This document shows positions 45,601 through 60,600 of a stretch of DNA of 64,000 nucleotides, one piece after another; the stretch's first letter is position 1, and each line of letters begins with the position of its first letter. The position numbers and the translations under genes are program-made. The notes beneath the pieces are model-generated. The model was not told where the DNA came from. It ran no database searches and was given only the letters and a program-made list of their open reading frames with translations. The stretch is from Symbiodinium sp. CCMP2592 (Eukaryota > Sar > Dinophyceae > Suessiales > Symbiodiniaceae), in assembly GCA_905221615.1 (NCBI GenBank), contig CAJNDT010001236.1, positions 1-64,000 on the forward strand. The letters are read 5' to 3'.

Positions 45601-48600
45601 AGTCGATTGATGTAGGTGATCATATAGGTTCGAACTGTCCGCGAGCTCCAGTCCATCGCGCCGTCATCAAAGATCCGCATTGGCATGAGGATTCTGCTGT
45701 CAGACTGTGCGCTCCGAACATCCATCATGGTCCATGGCATTGATACAAGGCCAGAGTGGACAGATTCTAGGAGGTGGCTCGCTGCCGAGACCAGGGTGCT
45801 TATATACTGCTAGAGCGGTTGCTTCTGCTCCAGCTACTGCTACTTCCTGTTATTGCAATTTCTACTGCGGCAGCGACAAGTAAGGCGACATCTGCAAATG
45901 TAATGCAGTCTTGCGGTTGCTTTCTTTTGCTGCGCCTTCATTGTCGGCACTGTCGTCAAAAATGCATCTAGTGATGGCATTGCTTCCTCGTCGCTTTGAG
46001 GAAGACCTCTCCAATGCCAACGGCCATCGTCGTCATGATCGTCGGCTGCATCACCGGCTGGCTGTCCTGTGACTTGTAGGCAGCAGGCGCCGTCCAGAAG
46101 CCGCATAAGAAGGCTAAAGGTGTGCATGGTTCGGAGAATGTAGATTGGAGTCACCGCTTTATGTGACTGCCAATGACCGTGCTGACACTGTCATCCGCAT
46201 GTAGGCCTCAAAGCATCCCTGCAAAGACCCGGCACCATGGAAGCGTGGTGAATCTTGTCACTTCGGTGGCATAGCCCTTCAGTTCTCCTTCTTTGGAGCT
46301 CAAAACCTGCGACCCCAAGCCAAAAGCCCTACGCGCCGAACCTTGCAAGATTTATAACCCTTCAAGGAAGTATCCAGGCAGAATAGATTGGTTTTTGGCT
46401 ATCATTTTCGAATCCTGGAGGGCCTTAGACGTGGACGCCGGAAACAGGCTAAACTCCCAAAGGGGCTAGAGACACTAAACTGCCTAACGCTCGGAAGGTA
46501 TATTCCTGAACATATCGAAACCCAAACCCTTAAACTTGCTTCGCTTCGGGGTTCCTCTTGTTGTCGTGTTTGAACTAAAGGGAGGGCCAGGATGCATTAT
46601 TCTTGCTGCTACACGAATATCAATATTGGAGTTATCAGTGTATCCATATCAATTTTTCTGTTACTCGAAATGGTAGTTTACAAGAATCCACTAGCGACCT
46701 AAACTCTCCACGTCTCAGGTGAGGGCTGGCCCGAAGGATCTGCACATCCCGTGGGTGGAACCGCCGAGGTGCGGCCGTTTGGGCGATTCCGGGGCTGTTG
46801 AGTCCTACAAGGTTTTAGACAGATCTTATAGGGTTTGGATCAGGAAGTTAGAAGTGTTCGTACGAGGGTTTTAAGGGGGGAGGCGGTTGGGGTTTTGGGT
46901 TTGGGGACCTGGGATAAGATTGCAGTTGTGGGACCAGGATTGTAGGTTTTATTCAGTTGGCCAGGTACAGGATGTCCTCGTGCCTTTTAAGCGGGGTTGA
47001 CTGGACTCTTGGTGACATGGTGGCTTTTGATAAGAACTGAGCTTTGTTGTAAGTACGGCAAAGCAAATTGCTTCGCTGCCCCATACAAGTGCCGATGGCC
47101 TCGCTTGTGCAGCTCTACAACCTAAGACCCTAAACCCTAAACTCTAAGAATGGTGTCGCGAGCGAGGTCGTTCGAACTCGAAGGTTTGAAAGTTTGAGAG
47201 TTTGGAGGTTGAAGTTTGAAAGTTTCAAACTTTGAAGGTTTGAAGGTTCGAAAAGTGCTGGAGTTCGAAAGTTTGTGCACCTTGGTGTGCACAAGCTAGC
47301 CGCGGTCAAACTTCGAACTTTTCGAACTCGAAACTTTCAAACTTTCAAGCTTTCAAACTCTCGAACTTTCAAGCTCGACTGGCTGCTTGAAACTCAAACT
47401 TCAAACTTTTCCCGCGGGCGAGTTCGATCGGCCTTCGAAGTTTGAGAGTTCGAGACTTTGAAAGTTTGCAAATTCGAAGGTTCGACGGTTTCAAACTTTG
47501 AAAGTTCGAACGTTCGAAAGTTTGAAAGCTCGAAAGTTTCAAAGTTCGAAAGCTTGAAAGTTCGAAAGTTCGGAGTTTGAAAGGTTGGCTTCAGATTTCC
47601 TCTTCGGCTTGGGCTGAGGTGACGAATTTGAAAGTTCGAAGGTTTCAAACTTCGAAAGGTTTCATGTTCGAAGGTTTGAAAGTTTCAAAGATCGAAAGTT
47701 TGAAAGGGATGAAAGTTCGCGAGTTTGAGAGTTCGAAAGATTGAAAGTTTGCAAAGTTTGAAGGTTTGAAGCGCGTCGAGATGCAAAGTTTGAAAGTCCG
47801 CTGAGTTTCGAGCTTGAAAGTTCGAGAGTTTGACAGTTTGAAAGTTCGAGTTTGAAAAGTTTCAGAGTTTGAAGCGCTCGACATGCGGTCACGTATATGG
47901 GTGTTGTTCGCAACCTCAATTAAGTATCTTGAACAAACGCGCCTTCTTTGTTGGCGATTCCGGTTCACTTCGCCCTCATTTTGCGATTCCGGTCATCATA
48001 GCCCCTCACCACATATCTTAATTACGCTCCCATTGGGCGATTCCAGCACACCGTGTAACTTAAACGCACCCCTTGAGTTGGCGATCTTAAGCACACCCCT
48101 CATTTAGCTTTTCCGGGTCATCGTATTGTCGTATTACGCTTACTCATTTGGCGCTTTCGGTTAATTTTACATCTTACACACGCCTTCTCTTTTGGCGAGT
48201 CTAGTATATCTCAAGCACGCCCAAAGGACGTTTTGGTTCATTTCTTCGCGGCTGAAACAAACGGGGAGTTTGCTGTCTAAAAGCGCATCCCCCCCCTCCC
48301 CCTCCATTTGCAAAGCTTCCGAACCACCCAACATGAATATTATTTTCGCTTTTAACCCCCCGATGCGTTTTCGTGTGGCTTTCTCCTTTGTGTGTCTTGG
48401 AGAAGACTTTTCCCGGCGACTAGTGGTACTATTCGGGGGGGGTGGCGAGGGGCTCATGGGTGAAATATGATAGGGGGGCTTTGTAGTGTTGGATCTGGGC
48501 GAAGTATGAGAGAGGGGGTTGGGTGAAGTAAGTAGTCCTCCAAATCACTGGGGTTGGGTGAAGTACCTAGTCCTCCAAATCACCTTCCAAATCACTCATG

Positions 48601-51600
48601 ATCATAATGCTCTTTTCTTCGTCTTTAACCCCCCTGAAGCGTTTTCGTCTGTTTTTCTTCGTTTGTGTGTGTTGGAGAAAACGCGGCTTAAGAGAGCAGG
48701 AAGTTTGCAGTCTAAAAACAGCGGGGGGTTGGGGGGGGGGGCGCAGCCCCCCCCATTTGCAGAGTTTCCACATCATTCATGAAAGAAGGGGGGTTTTGGG
48801 TGAAGTACGCTTGCAGTCTAAAATAAGCGGCGGGGGGGAGGGGGGGGTTGGGGGGCGCAGAGCCCCCTCCCTCATCTGCAGAGGTTCAAAATCACTCATG
48901 ATTCATGATGTCTTCTTCGCTTCTAATCCACCTGAAGCGTTTTCGTGTGCTTTCTCCCTTGTGTGTGTTGGAGACTGGGGGGGGCTCGAGTCTTGGATTT
49001 GAACGAAGTATGAGGGGGCGGGGCTCGTACTCTGGTTTTTGGTGATGTATGAAGGGGGTTACGTTTTATTTTTTTCGCGGCTTAACAGAGCAGGGAGTTT
49101 GCAGTCCAAAACAAGTTGGGGGGTTGGGGGGGCGCAGCCCCCCCCCCTTTCAGAGCTTCCAAATCATTCATGCTTAAGTTTTGTTCTTCGCGTTTAGCCC
49201 CCTGAAGCATTTTTGTGTTGCTTTCTCCTTTGTGTGTGCTGGAGAAAGGTGGGGCTTAAAGTCATGGATTGAGGAAGACTGTAAGGGGACGCCTCGACGT
49301 CTTAGATTTGGACGACGTATCAGGGGAGGGGGATCTTAAGAGAGCACCCCCATTTGCACAGCTTCTTAATCACTCATGATGAATTTTAATTCTTCGCGTT
49401 TAAACCCCTGAAGTGTTCTCGTGTTGCTTTCTCCTTTGCCTGTGTTGGAGAAAGGGGGGCTTAACATCTTGGTTGTAGGAAGACTGTAAGGGGAAGGGGG
49501 AGGCTCGAAGTCTTGGATTTGGACGAAGTATGAGGTTGGGGGGGCCCGTAATCTTGGTTTTTGGTGAAGTATGAAGTGGGAGACGCTTTCATTAAGTTTT
49601 TCTCGGCTTAACAGAGCGGGGCGTTTGCAGTCTAAACAGAGCGGTGGGGTTCCCCGAAGACTCCAAGCCCGGCCCCCCCCCCGCCCCCCCATGGTCTTCC
49701 TAAATCCAGAACTACAACCCCCCCCCTTCATACTCTTCCTAAATCCAGGACTACCTGTCGCCCAGGGGGGTCCCGGGCTATTGAATCGGACTCGGAGTTA
49801 CCGGGCCCAGACCCTAAAATGAGGACGTCAACATGGTTTCAAAATCAAACTTTCAATGTATTCAAACTTCAAACTCTTCAAACTTACAAACCTTCAAACT
49901 CCCAAACTCTCAAACTTTGAACATCTCAAACTTTCGAACTCCACGGCTCTCAAACTTTCAACTGTCGAAATTTGAAAACTTCAAACCTGCAACCCCCCAA
50001 AGTTTGAAATTTTGGAAATTTCAATCTTCGAAGCTTTCGAACTTTCAAACTTTCAAACTTCCTGGGTTTCAAACTTTCAAACTCCAAGCTCTCAAACTTT
50101 CGAACTCGAGCCTGAGGGCTGCTCTGTGAACCCCTACGCGTCTCCAGCGGTCCTTCTCCTTTTCAAACTTTCGAACTTTCAATCTTCGAAGCTTCAAACT
50201 TTCAAACTTCCTGGGTTTCAAATTTTCAAACTCCAAACTCGCGCCCGCTTTCGAACTCGAAACTCTCAAACTTTCAAACTTCAAACTCTTCATTCTCCAA
50301 ACTTTTCAAACTTTCAAACTCTCGAATCCCGTCCAACATGTACTACGTTCAAACTCTCAAAGATTCGAGTTCGAAAAACCCCACTCGTGACACCTCTCCC
50401 TCAAAAGATCCCTCAGCTAAGGCAGCAGCTGCAACTGCGCCTGTAACCCGAATCCCCGCCATGAGCCTGTAAGCACGGAACCCTGAACACTAAGAGGCCC
50501 AAACCGTAGGCCCTGAACCCTGAACACTAGGAACCCTAAACCCTATACCCTGGGATTTTTGGCTCGAACCCTCTAGGCTTCCACGGATTTATGGTGCTTC
50601 ATGCGTTGTTTTGATGTTTTTTTAGGGCCATGGGGCTTGAGTGCCTGCAGGGTGCCGGATGGGTTCGGACGAAAGCTTGCTTCTTCTCTCGGGGCTGTAT
50701 GGGCCAAAGAAGCTGGACGTTTTGGGTTTTGAGGTTTAGAGCTTTGAATTCAGTTTCCCAGATTGTGGCTTAATGTTGGTCGCAGGAAACGGGTGTTTCA
50801 ACCCAAAAGGCCTGCACCCCAAGCTCTTGGTTTCCAAGCCCCGAATGCCCAAACCATTTTGTGAAAATCATAACTCTTATTTATTTTCGGTACCCTAAAC
50901 TTCTTCGTTCTCTAGACCACCGAAGCCTCTAAGCCCTCCTCCTCCACTTGGAGGATCATGGGACTTAGTAAGTAAGTTTATAAGTACCCTACTTGGGGTT
51001 ATAAGTAATTATAAGCATAGTTACCTTAGTTATAAGTTATAAGCCTAGTTACTAAGTCCCGTGAGCCTTTAAGCAACCCCATTGCACCCACCTCTCTGAA
51101 GCCCTGCGCGCCCACTGTGTTGTACTGGCTTTAACAGGATGTTGTGAGGTTCCCAACGCTTGATTTAGGCTGTATGGTTCAATTTGCAGGCATTTAGGAC
51201 GTGACGTATCGTGTCAAATATACTTGCATTCCAAACAGGAACCCGGCCGAAGCGGCTTGGGCTAACAGACGATTTTGGGCGTAAGGTTTAGGGCTTCAGG
51301 GCTCAGAGGCTTTTGATGGAGGGTTTGGGTTTAGGTCAGATCCCGGCAGAATCACAATCCAAACGACTGAACCCCAAATCCTAAACCCTAAAACCCTAAA
51401 GTCCTAAAACCCAAAACCTTAAAACCCTAAAGTCCTAAAACCCAAAACCCTAAAACCCAAAGCCTCAAAACCCTAAAACCCAAAACCTTACGAAGTCATC
51501 CCCGAGCCCAAACCCCAAACCCCAAACCCCAAGCCCTAAACCTGAACCCTAAATCCTGAACCCTAAAACCCTAAAACCCTAAAGTCCTAAAACCCAAAAC

Positions 51601-54600
51601 CTTAAAACCCTAAAGTCCTAAAACCCAAAATCCTAAAACCCAAAACCCTAAAACCCAAAAACCCTAAAACCCAAAACCTTAAAACCCAAAAACCTAAAAC
51701 CCAAAACCTTAAGAAGTCATCCGAGAGCCTTGGTTGTTTTGGAGCCTGCGGAGTCCTTGCTTGGAGAGTCGGGGGACTTAGTAAATAGCTATTTTAGGAA
51801 CTTATAAGTATCGTAACCCCTATTTAGGGTCCCTACTAGGGTACTTATAAGTCTACTTACTACCTACTTACTAAGTCCCCCGACCCTCCAAGTGGCAGGC
51901 TGTCAGTGAGGCTTTCCAGCCTCTCCGGCCCGAGTTTGGCGGGTTTTCATTTATGGGTTTTAGGGGTTTTGGGGTTTAGGGTGTAGGGGTTTAGGGTTTA
52001 GGGTTTTGAGGCAGGCACATCCATCGACACTATTCTTTTGTTGCTTTAGGGGCTGAGTAGATAACCTTTAGCCTCTTGGGGCTTATTTCATCCTACTATA
52101 ATGCAATCTGTTAGCGTTTTTTTGGGCCAGGGTACTCAGCCTCTAAGTTGCAGGTTCTTGGTATACACCCTAAGATAGCAATTGTAGGCACCCTGCAAGA
52201 AGCAGGTTTCGGTAGCTCAAGGTTGTGTTTGGGTCTTTATTGTTTAGCATTTGGGGTTTTGGGGGGTTTAGGGTTTGGCATTACGAGGGCCAGGGCCGTT
52301 TCATCGAACCCTTGAGGTGATAGAAACCCGGGCTTTGTAGAATAGGTGTTCTGGGGTTTAAAAGGCTGCAAGCCAGGGGCTCGAGGGTTTTTGCTTGAGC
52401 TCGGGACTCTGTACTGTTTTGCGAGGTTTTAGATGGCTGATGTAGATTTGTTGAAGGGTGGCAGAGCTTTGAGAAGGGGATGAAAGCTAGCCCCCCTCAT
52501 GAGACCCTAAACCCTAAACCCCTGATAAGAGCTCCTCCTCGACCACGTTTTGAGGCGCTTGATGACCGACCTCGGGAGGGGTTGGCGATTCCGGGGTCTG
52601 AATGACAGGGAACTCAGTGTTTCAGGGTGTTGGGGCGTCGGTTTTTTCCGGTGTAGATTTTTGGTGTTATTTGGTCTTGCTCTGCCCGAGAACATGATGT
52701 GATGCTCTCATCGCAGGGAGAGCAACAAGAACTGGAAGCTGAAATCGTCAAACCCGAAGCCCCGAAGATCCCCGAAGTGATCGCTCGCATGTCGAGATGT
52801 CCTGAGCAAAGCCCTCAACCCCAAACCCTGCACCGTAAACCCGAAGCCCTCCACCCTGAACCCCAAACCCTGCACCCAACTCTAGCCCTCAAACCCGAAA
52901 GCCTAGCTTTAACTTAAGGCCTTTTGATGCCTGAACTAGAGGTGTGCGCGTGCTGGGAGTTCTATTTCTCGGTATACGCGTTTGTGATCATGTTCTGCAG
53001 TAGCAGGTTAACCCCTAAGAATGCAGACTCTAGGCACCTCCCAAGCCCTCTACTCTGAGCGGTACCAGAGTTAAACCCTGAACCCTAAACCCTAAATCCT
53101 AAACCCTGAACCCAAAACCCTAAATTTAAACCCTGAACCCTAACCCTAAACCCAAAGTCCTAAACCAAAGCTTAGGCATTTCTCATTCTACACCCCAAGC
53201 TTCCTGGACGGCAAGTCCTTTGCCTCGATCCCGCAAGTTCCACGGCAGCCTTGAGCCGCGTTGAGCCACCCCCCGGGTTTAGGATTTAGAGTTTAGGGTT
53301 CAGGGTTTTAGGGTTTTAGGGTTTAAAGTTTTGTTAGGGTTTTTTGGGTTTAGGGTTGATGGTTTTAGGGTGTCTAGGGGGGTTTAGGATTTCGAGTCTA
53401 CTTGAAGGGTCATGGGACTTAGTAACTAGGGCTATAATTAAGGTAGCTTTACTTATAGTTACTTGTAACCCCAACTAATTAAGGTACTTATAACCCTGCT
53501 TACTAAGTCCAATGATCCTTCAAGCAGGGTGTGTAGACAGTGTGCGCGCGGTAGGGTGTGCTTCTTTGGAAAAGGGGGCGCACCCACTTATCGCGCGCTT
53601 GCGTTAGCATGTAGGCCCGCCCCCAACCACCCCAACTGTTCTCAATTAGGGTTTAGGGTTCACCCCCTAAACCCCCTCAAGGGGGGCTTTCTTGCTCTCT
53701 GGTTCCTTTCGCAGTTCCACACATAAACGACCACATTTCACAGCAAACCACAGCTGAGATGAATTGGTGATTGTTGAGGCCCCTATACTAATCCACCAAA
53801 AACTCCTGAACTCGAAACCTTAAATTTCTTAGCCCTTAACTATAAGCTCCAAACCGTAAGCCCCACATCCCCAAACTCCGAACCTTCAACCCTAGACCCT
53901 GAATCCGTATATCAAGCGGGAGCTTGCAGCATCTATCAGCCGCAAACTTCAAGAGTGTGGGGTTCAGGGTTCCGAGGCTCGAGTCTTTGGTTTAAAGAAC
54001 TCAACGCCCTGCGATTCAGGGTTTAGGGTTACGAGCTGTTGAGTGGTCAATGCCCCTAGAACAACGCCAGAACCCTTGAGAGCTTGACATGAACCTTCAT
54101 GAACTAGGGGCCTGAATCATTAACAATACTATTTTTGGGGTTCCTTCTTACAAGTGTAGTATAGTAGCCCCAAAACCCTATTGTAACCACTAAGGCCCCT
54201 ATATTAGTTGCTTGCAGCTCTACGGATGTAGGTCACGCAACGACTGTTATAGTGACTTGCGAGGGCCTGTGTGATAGATATGCAGAAACCTAAACCCTAA
54301 ACCTTAAACCCTAAACCCTAAACCTATAAGCCTTGAACTCTTCAGTCTGTCCTAGGATTCATGGTTTCTGGGGTTTAAGGTTCAGGGTTCGTGGTTTTAG
54401 GGCTTTGGGATTCCAAGTGCTCCTTCAATTTCGAGCTTTAAATTCCCCCGAGCTGTCGGTTCTGAAAAGGCACTTAGTCAAGGGTTTAGGGTTTAGGGTT
54501 TCAGGGCTAAGGTTTTAGGGTTGTCGAGCCGGGGTCTACTGAGCTCTTTTCAAGGGAGGGGCCGGCTGGAGGATGTGACCTGATTGCGCGCTGCAGTTCC

Positions 54601-57600
54601 TTAAAACGGGACTTAGTGACTTAAGGGGTTCCTTAAAGGGGTTCCTAAGGGGATCGGGAAGGGTTCTATATAGGGGTTGGGGTTCCTGAAAGGGTCCTGG
54701 GACTTCGTAGCGAGGGTTAGCAAGAAGGTATTTCAACTTGTAATTGATTATAAACCCAGCTAGGGTACTTATAACCTTACTTACGAAATCCCGTGATCCT
54801 CCATAAAGGGAGGATTCTGTGCAGTTGTTTCCACGTTTGCCTAAACTTGAAGCATAAAGCATTCCCGTGCTGTGTTTAGTGCTGTGTGCCTTCACCATGA
54901 CAGGTGGGGAAGACGTGGTCACTCTCTGATTGGCGGGGTTACACGGGTTAAGCTTGAAAGGTTCTAGGCCCGGGTAGCGCAGGTTTCGGTCGGTCTAGCC
55001 ACAGGTGCTTCTGGAGAATATCGCTGTGATTCTTCCGGTGGCTTTTGTCGGCGCCGTGAACACTTTGGTGAGTGCTTTGGCAGATATGTAGTCTTTAACC
55101 CAAAACCCTAAGCCAGTCCTAAACCCTAGACCCTAAGCCTAAACGCCAGACACTGAAAAGAGCGCCGTGCTCTCCTGAGGATTCTACAAAGTGCCCTGCC
55201 TTTAGGGAACTGCACTCTTGCCATACATGGCATACTTCTTTAAGGTTCTCAGAAATTGGATGCTTTTCGTCGGACACATGCTGAGGGGTCCTCTGCCTTC
55301 GGAAGTATTTCACGTGACTTCGGTTCTTTAACATGCAGGAGGGACACTTCAAGCTTCACGCTTCACCTTTTGCCCTCACCCTAGACCATATACCGAAAAC
55401 CCGATATGCCCAGAGCCTAAAGCCCTTCCGCTGCAAGCTACCATTGGTCATCGGACGCTAGCAAAGGGCCTCTGTGAACATGTGATACAAAATGCTACAC
55501 CAAAGCAATACACAGCAGCTCGCGTCGTGCGGGTCCTTGAGGCACGAAAGGAGTTTGTCCGTTGACAGTAGATTGGATTTTGGGGTGCCCCGGCTGGTCC
55601 TTGTAGCTCTGTGCTTTGGAAGGGCTGGAGGGAAGTTCCAGAGGGGGCTGACTGCAAGTACTTCAGTTCCTACCCTGCATCCAAACCCTGTGGCCTTTGT
55701 TGGGGCAAACCCTAAACCAAACGTAAAGGGTCATGGGACTTAGTAACTAGGGTTATAATCAAGGTAACTATACCTATAACTAATTATAGCCCCAATTAAG
55801 GTACTTATAACCCCACTTACTAAGTCCCCCGACGCTCCAAGAAAGCCAGAAGTCCCCCCAGCCCCAAAACCACCTGAATCCCTACTCCCTGAAACCCTTG
55901 GACGGGGTGCTTCGTGAGGCGTCTATGCAGCTCACTCGGTCGGAGACATGTACCCCATCCGAGAATGCGGCTCGCTTGCAAGGGTTAGGGGTCATATAAC
56001 GGTTGTCATAAGGGTGCTTTAAACAGATCTGCACCTTAGACCCTAAACCATTGGCCCTAAGCCGTAACTGTTCAACCGAAGGAAGTATTCCCCATATCAG
56101 TACCTACGACCCTTTGGGGCTATACTAAACCCCGATAATACCCCTTGTCATCCTTATAGACCCCTTTACAAGGAACCTCTTCAAAAGAAACGTGCATGTT
56201 CTGAAGCCACAAAAGGCTTGCGAAGACGTCCCAGGCTTTGCCCCAACCTCTAAGCTCGTATCTTCGAGTCTTCGCAGTGAGGTTTAGGGCCTAGGGCTTT
56301 AGGGTTTAGGGCTTGGTGACAGTTTAGTGTCGATTTGGGCGGTTCTGCCCTCCCGGAGTTGCTTGCGTCTTGGACTGGAGTTGGCACCCATTCTTGCTCC
56401 CGTCGTGTGTGAGGTTTGGGCTTCAATGCTCTGCACTTAAGCTTTCAGGAAAATGGGCTCTGGGGCCTTAAATCCAAACCCCTCGAACTAGGTTTACCTG
56501 ATAAGCTTTGTTGTCACGTGGCTGACAGTTCTTCGAAAGTTCGACCCAAGTTCCAGGTCTTTTGGTTCAAGGCTTCATGTTCGGTGTTTCAAAGTCAACC
56601 TGCTACCAGAAGCCTTACACGCACCGGGAAAGGTGTTAGGCCTGGCGAGACCTCTAATCTCAGGAATGTGATTCGTTCATGCAGTCCTCCTAAACCCTAA
56701 ACCCTAAACCGTAAACCCTAAACCCTAAGCCGTAAACCCTAAGCCGTAAACCCTAAGCCGTAAACCCTAAACCGTGAACCCTAAAACCCTAAAGCCGCAT
56801 CCAGACAGCAGTTCTCTAAACGCCACAGCTCGGGTCCCTGAGCGCTAAACCCCTGGCCCTAACCCTTACACCCCGAACCCGACAGCCGAGATCCTGATCC
56901 GCAGACTCTCAAACCCTGAAGCCTCAATCACCGACAGTTCTCATAAAGCCTGAAAGCACCCGAATTTATTGACTTCTGAGCCCAAGCCCTGCTAACCTAA
57001 ACCCTAAGCTCCGGGTTTGGGGGTTTAGGATTTAAGGTTTGCGTGTTGAGTTTCGGATGTAAGGTTTTGGGTTACTTGTAGCCTGAATCCGACCCCCGCC
57101 CCCTCACTGCTAAACCCTAAACCCTAAACCTTCAACCCTAAACCCTAAGCCTTAAACCCAGGCCTTGTCGTGGACGGCCTGACGACGATCGTCGCTGGGC
57201 TCTTCGGCTCGCCCTTCGGCACTTGTGTCTACTGCGGCCAGCCCCAGTTCAAGGCCTCTCGGGTTTGGGGTGTAGTTTTTTTTTTCTCAGGGGTTTTGGG
57301 TTTAGGGTGTTAGGGGTTTAAGGGTTTAGGGCTTTTTTTTAGGGGTGTTGAGGGGTTTGGGGGGTTTTGGGGAATCTTAGGCTTCAGGAGTGCCTGGTTC
57401 GTTTCTTCTAAAATCAAAAGTTCTTCCGCAAGTGCTTTCCATTTTCCTTCCGCTTTCAGATTTGCGAACCAGCAAGTTGCCCGAAAGTGTCGTTCCAAGG
57501 TTTCGCATTCACATCGTGGTATTTTGTACCGGGGGTTCTCTTGGGTTTCTGAAGGGTAAGAACGGATTTCATGGGCTTTCTCAAAGTGTTTAAAGACTTC

Positions 57601-60600
57601 TGAGCCCTGAGAATGAGATGAGGAGCTCATTGGAATATGCGACCACAGTCAAGCATGCAGAGCGCCCTTCAGTCACGCAAGGCATAGGAAATGTCCAGCA
57701 ATGCAGAGCTGAAGCGAAGAGAGATCCTCTCAATTTTCAGCACAGCACTGGCCTTTCTGAATGTCTGCCGAAGACCATCCATGCACAAAGCATTATGCTC
57801 GTTGAGACTGCCAGGTTTCAAGGTAGTCAACACGCCACCCCAACCCCAAAACTATAAGCCCTTAAACCCGAAGCGCCAACCCCAAAATCCTTTGCCCTTA
57901 ACGCTAAACCCTGAATCCCACAACCCTAGCCCTAAACCCCAGATGACAACGTCCCTAACGCGAAACGTAGTCACGGCTGCAGTGGTTTTGAGCTCATGAG
58001 CGAAATACTTTCCACCGCCGGTGCATTCCGAAAGCAAGGGCTTAGGGTTGCGGCTTCGGGTTATTTAGGGCTGAGAGTTGGAGTGTGGAGTGTAGGATTT
58101 AAAGGCCCCTATATTACGGGCGCAAGGGGGCATGCTCTACTAATGCCTAAACCCGAAACCCTAAACCCTGCTTACAGGCGCAAGGGGGCGTGATCTACTA
58201 CTCCTTCCTGAACTGCTTCGCCTTCTGTTTCCTCGCTTCGACGGGCCTCTTCGCAGCAATCAACGCGCCCCCCGGCCGCAGGCCTGAAAGTCTACTCGTT
58301 TGGGGTTAGGGGTTTAGGGTTGTGGGTTGAGGGTTTAAAGTGGGCCACTCAACCGTGAAACCTAGAGCCCCAAATCTCTGAACCCTACATGCTAAACTCC
58401 TAAACGACACAGAATTTGTAGATCCCTGAACACTAACAAATTGAACTCCAAGCCGTTTTACATCCCTAAACGCCTAACCCCTAAACCCTAAGCCTTCAAC
58501 CCTCAACCCTAAATTGTAAACCCCTAAACGCTAAACCCCTAAGCCCTAAACCGTGAACCTTTAAATACCTGAACTCCTCGAACCTGATTTAAGGTTCAGG
58601 GTTTAGACTCGAAGTGCGAAGCCCTACACCTTCAACCAGGCACCCAAAACCCAAAGCTCAAAACCCTAAACCCAAAACCTAAAACCCAAAACCCAAAACC
58701 CCAAACCCTGAACCCTGAACCTTAAGCCTTAAATCCAAAACCCAAAACCCAAACCCTAAACACTGATAATTCAACTTTGCGACTCTGACCGAATCCCGAG
58801 ATTTCGGAGCCCCTCCTCCGCTTCGAAGTTCCTTAAAGGGGTTCCTAAAGGGATCCATAAGGGTTATGGTTCTATAAGGGGGTTAGGGTTATTTCCAGGG
58901 TTATGGGACTTAGTAGCTGGGGTTATAATTAGGAGCCTCAAAGTTGGAAATCCAATAGCCTCGATCCCTAAGAGTAATGTATAGGGAATCCCAGCACTAT
59001 ATGGCCATAATATGCCTTAATCCGGTTTCCAACCTTACGGTGTTTACTCTAAGGGGGTTAGGGTTATTTAAAGGGTCATGGGACTTAGTAACTGGGTTTA
59101 TAATTAGGGTAACGTTAGTGATAATTTCTTATATCCTCGATTAAGGTACAGTACTTCTAATTGTACTTACTAACTCCTATGATTCTCCAACTAAACACTA
59201 AACTCTCAATGCTGAAACCCTACACCCAAAGCCTTTAACCCTGAAGCCCTAAACCCTTAAGTCTGCAACCCTAAACCCTTGACCTTGGACGTGTATAACC
59301 TTGAATCCCCAGGCCTTAGCCTAAACCCCCTAAAAGCCAAAAGCGTGACTACTTTGGGGGGGTCCGCATTACAAGCCCCAAAACCCTATTCTAATTATTA
59401 AGGCCCCCATACTAAACCCCCAGAATATCCCTTAGAGTAACCTAAAACCCTAAACCCTAAACCCTAAACCCTCAAAGCGTGAGATCAGGTTCATCCCCCC
59501 TTGGGGCATCGCTCCGATCATCCTCTTCGTGGGTCTGGCCATCTGCCAGGCGCTAACGTCCGAGTTAGACGGCTTACTTAAAGGGTCATGGGACTTAGTA
59601 ACTAGGGTTCCTTAAAGGGCTCTTTTAAAGGGATCTATAGGGGTTCCTTAAAGGGATCTATAGGGTTTAGGGTTTAGGCTCTACTTAAAGGGTCATGGGA
59701 CTTAGTAACTAGGGTTATAATGAAGGGTTCTATAAGGGTTCCTTTAAAGGGATCTATAAGGGATCTTTAAAGGGTTTAGGGCATAGGGTTTAGGGGATTA
59801 CTTAAAGGGTCATGGGACTTAGTATAATGAAGGTAACTATACTTATAATTACTTATATCCCCAATTAGGGTACTTATAACCCTACTTACTAAGTCCCATG
59901 ATCCTCCAAGTAGGGCTTACAGGGTTGAGGACTGCGGGTGCGCGTGTTTAGGGTTTAGGGTTGCGGGTACTTGGGTTTCGGGCTTAGGAGGGGTTTAGGG
60001 CTTAGGGTTCAGGGTTAAGGGTTGAGTGTTCACGCATGGATTCTGGGCATTTGGCATTTGGGAAAGTTTGGACCGAGTGCTGGCACCCAGACCGCAAAAC
60101 CCAGCCACCTGAAAGCCTAGGCCCATCAACCTTTCGCCTAAAGCCCTAAGATACCCTCGAACTTGAATCCTAATTCCTAAACCCCAAACCCTCAACCCCA
60201 AACCCTTCATGAGCAAGCTTCTCGTGCCTACAGACAAAGAGGCTACTGCACATTCAAAAAACCCCAAACCCTAAACCCAGAGCCTGGAAAGCAAAGGTTG
60301 ATGAAATAATTCTTGCATTACCTTAAGGGCCCTAAACTATGGGAATTATGGTATATTCCTTATTATGGGTAATGCAGGATTTATATCCCTAAACCCTGAA
60401 CCCCCTATAGATCCCTCAAAGGAGCCCCCAAAAAGGTACCCTTGTAGATCCCTTTAAAGGAACCCCGGGATTTATATCATCAACCGAAGGACGCTTTCGA
60501 CATCATCAAGGCTCGCCACCTCCCCGCCGCAATGATCGGCTTGTTCCCTGCAGTGGCAGACTGGAGCTTCGCTGGGGAATGGGACCTAAATCCTACTACA

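Noticed and set aside
52715..52800. Open stretch [18 protein letters not shown] after a GCAG acceptor
   Set aside because: The direct join of 46075 to 53176 is phase-perfect without it, and the peptide is not hydrophobic like its neighbours.
55443..55743. Open frames on both strands near 55.5-55.7 kb
   Set aside because: No motif, and they lie within an intron of the phase-supported gene model.
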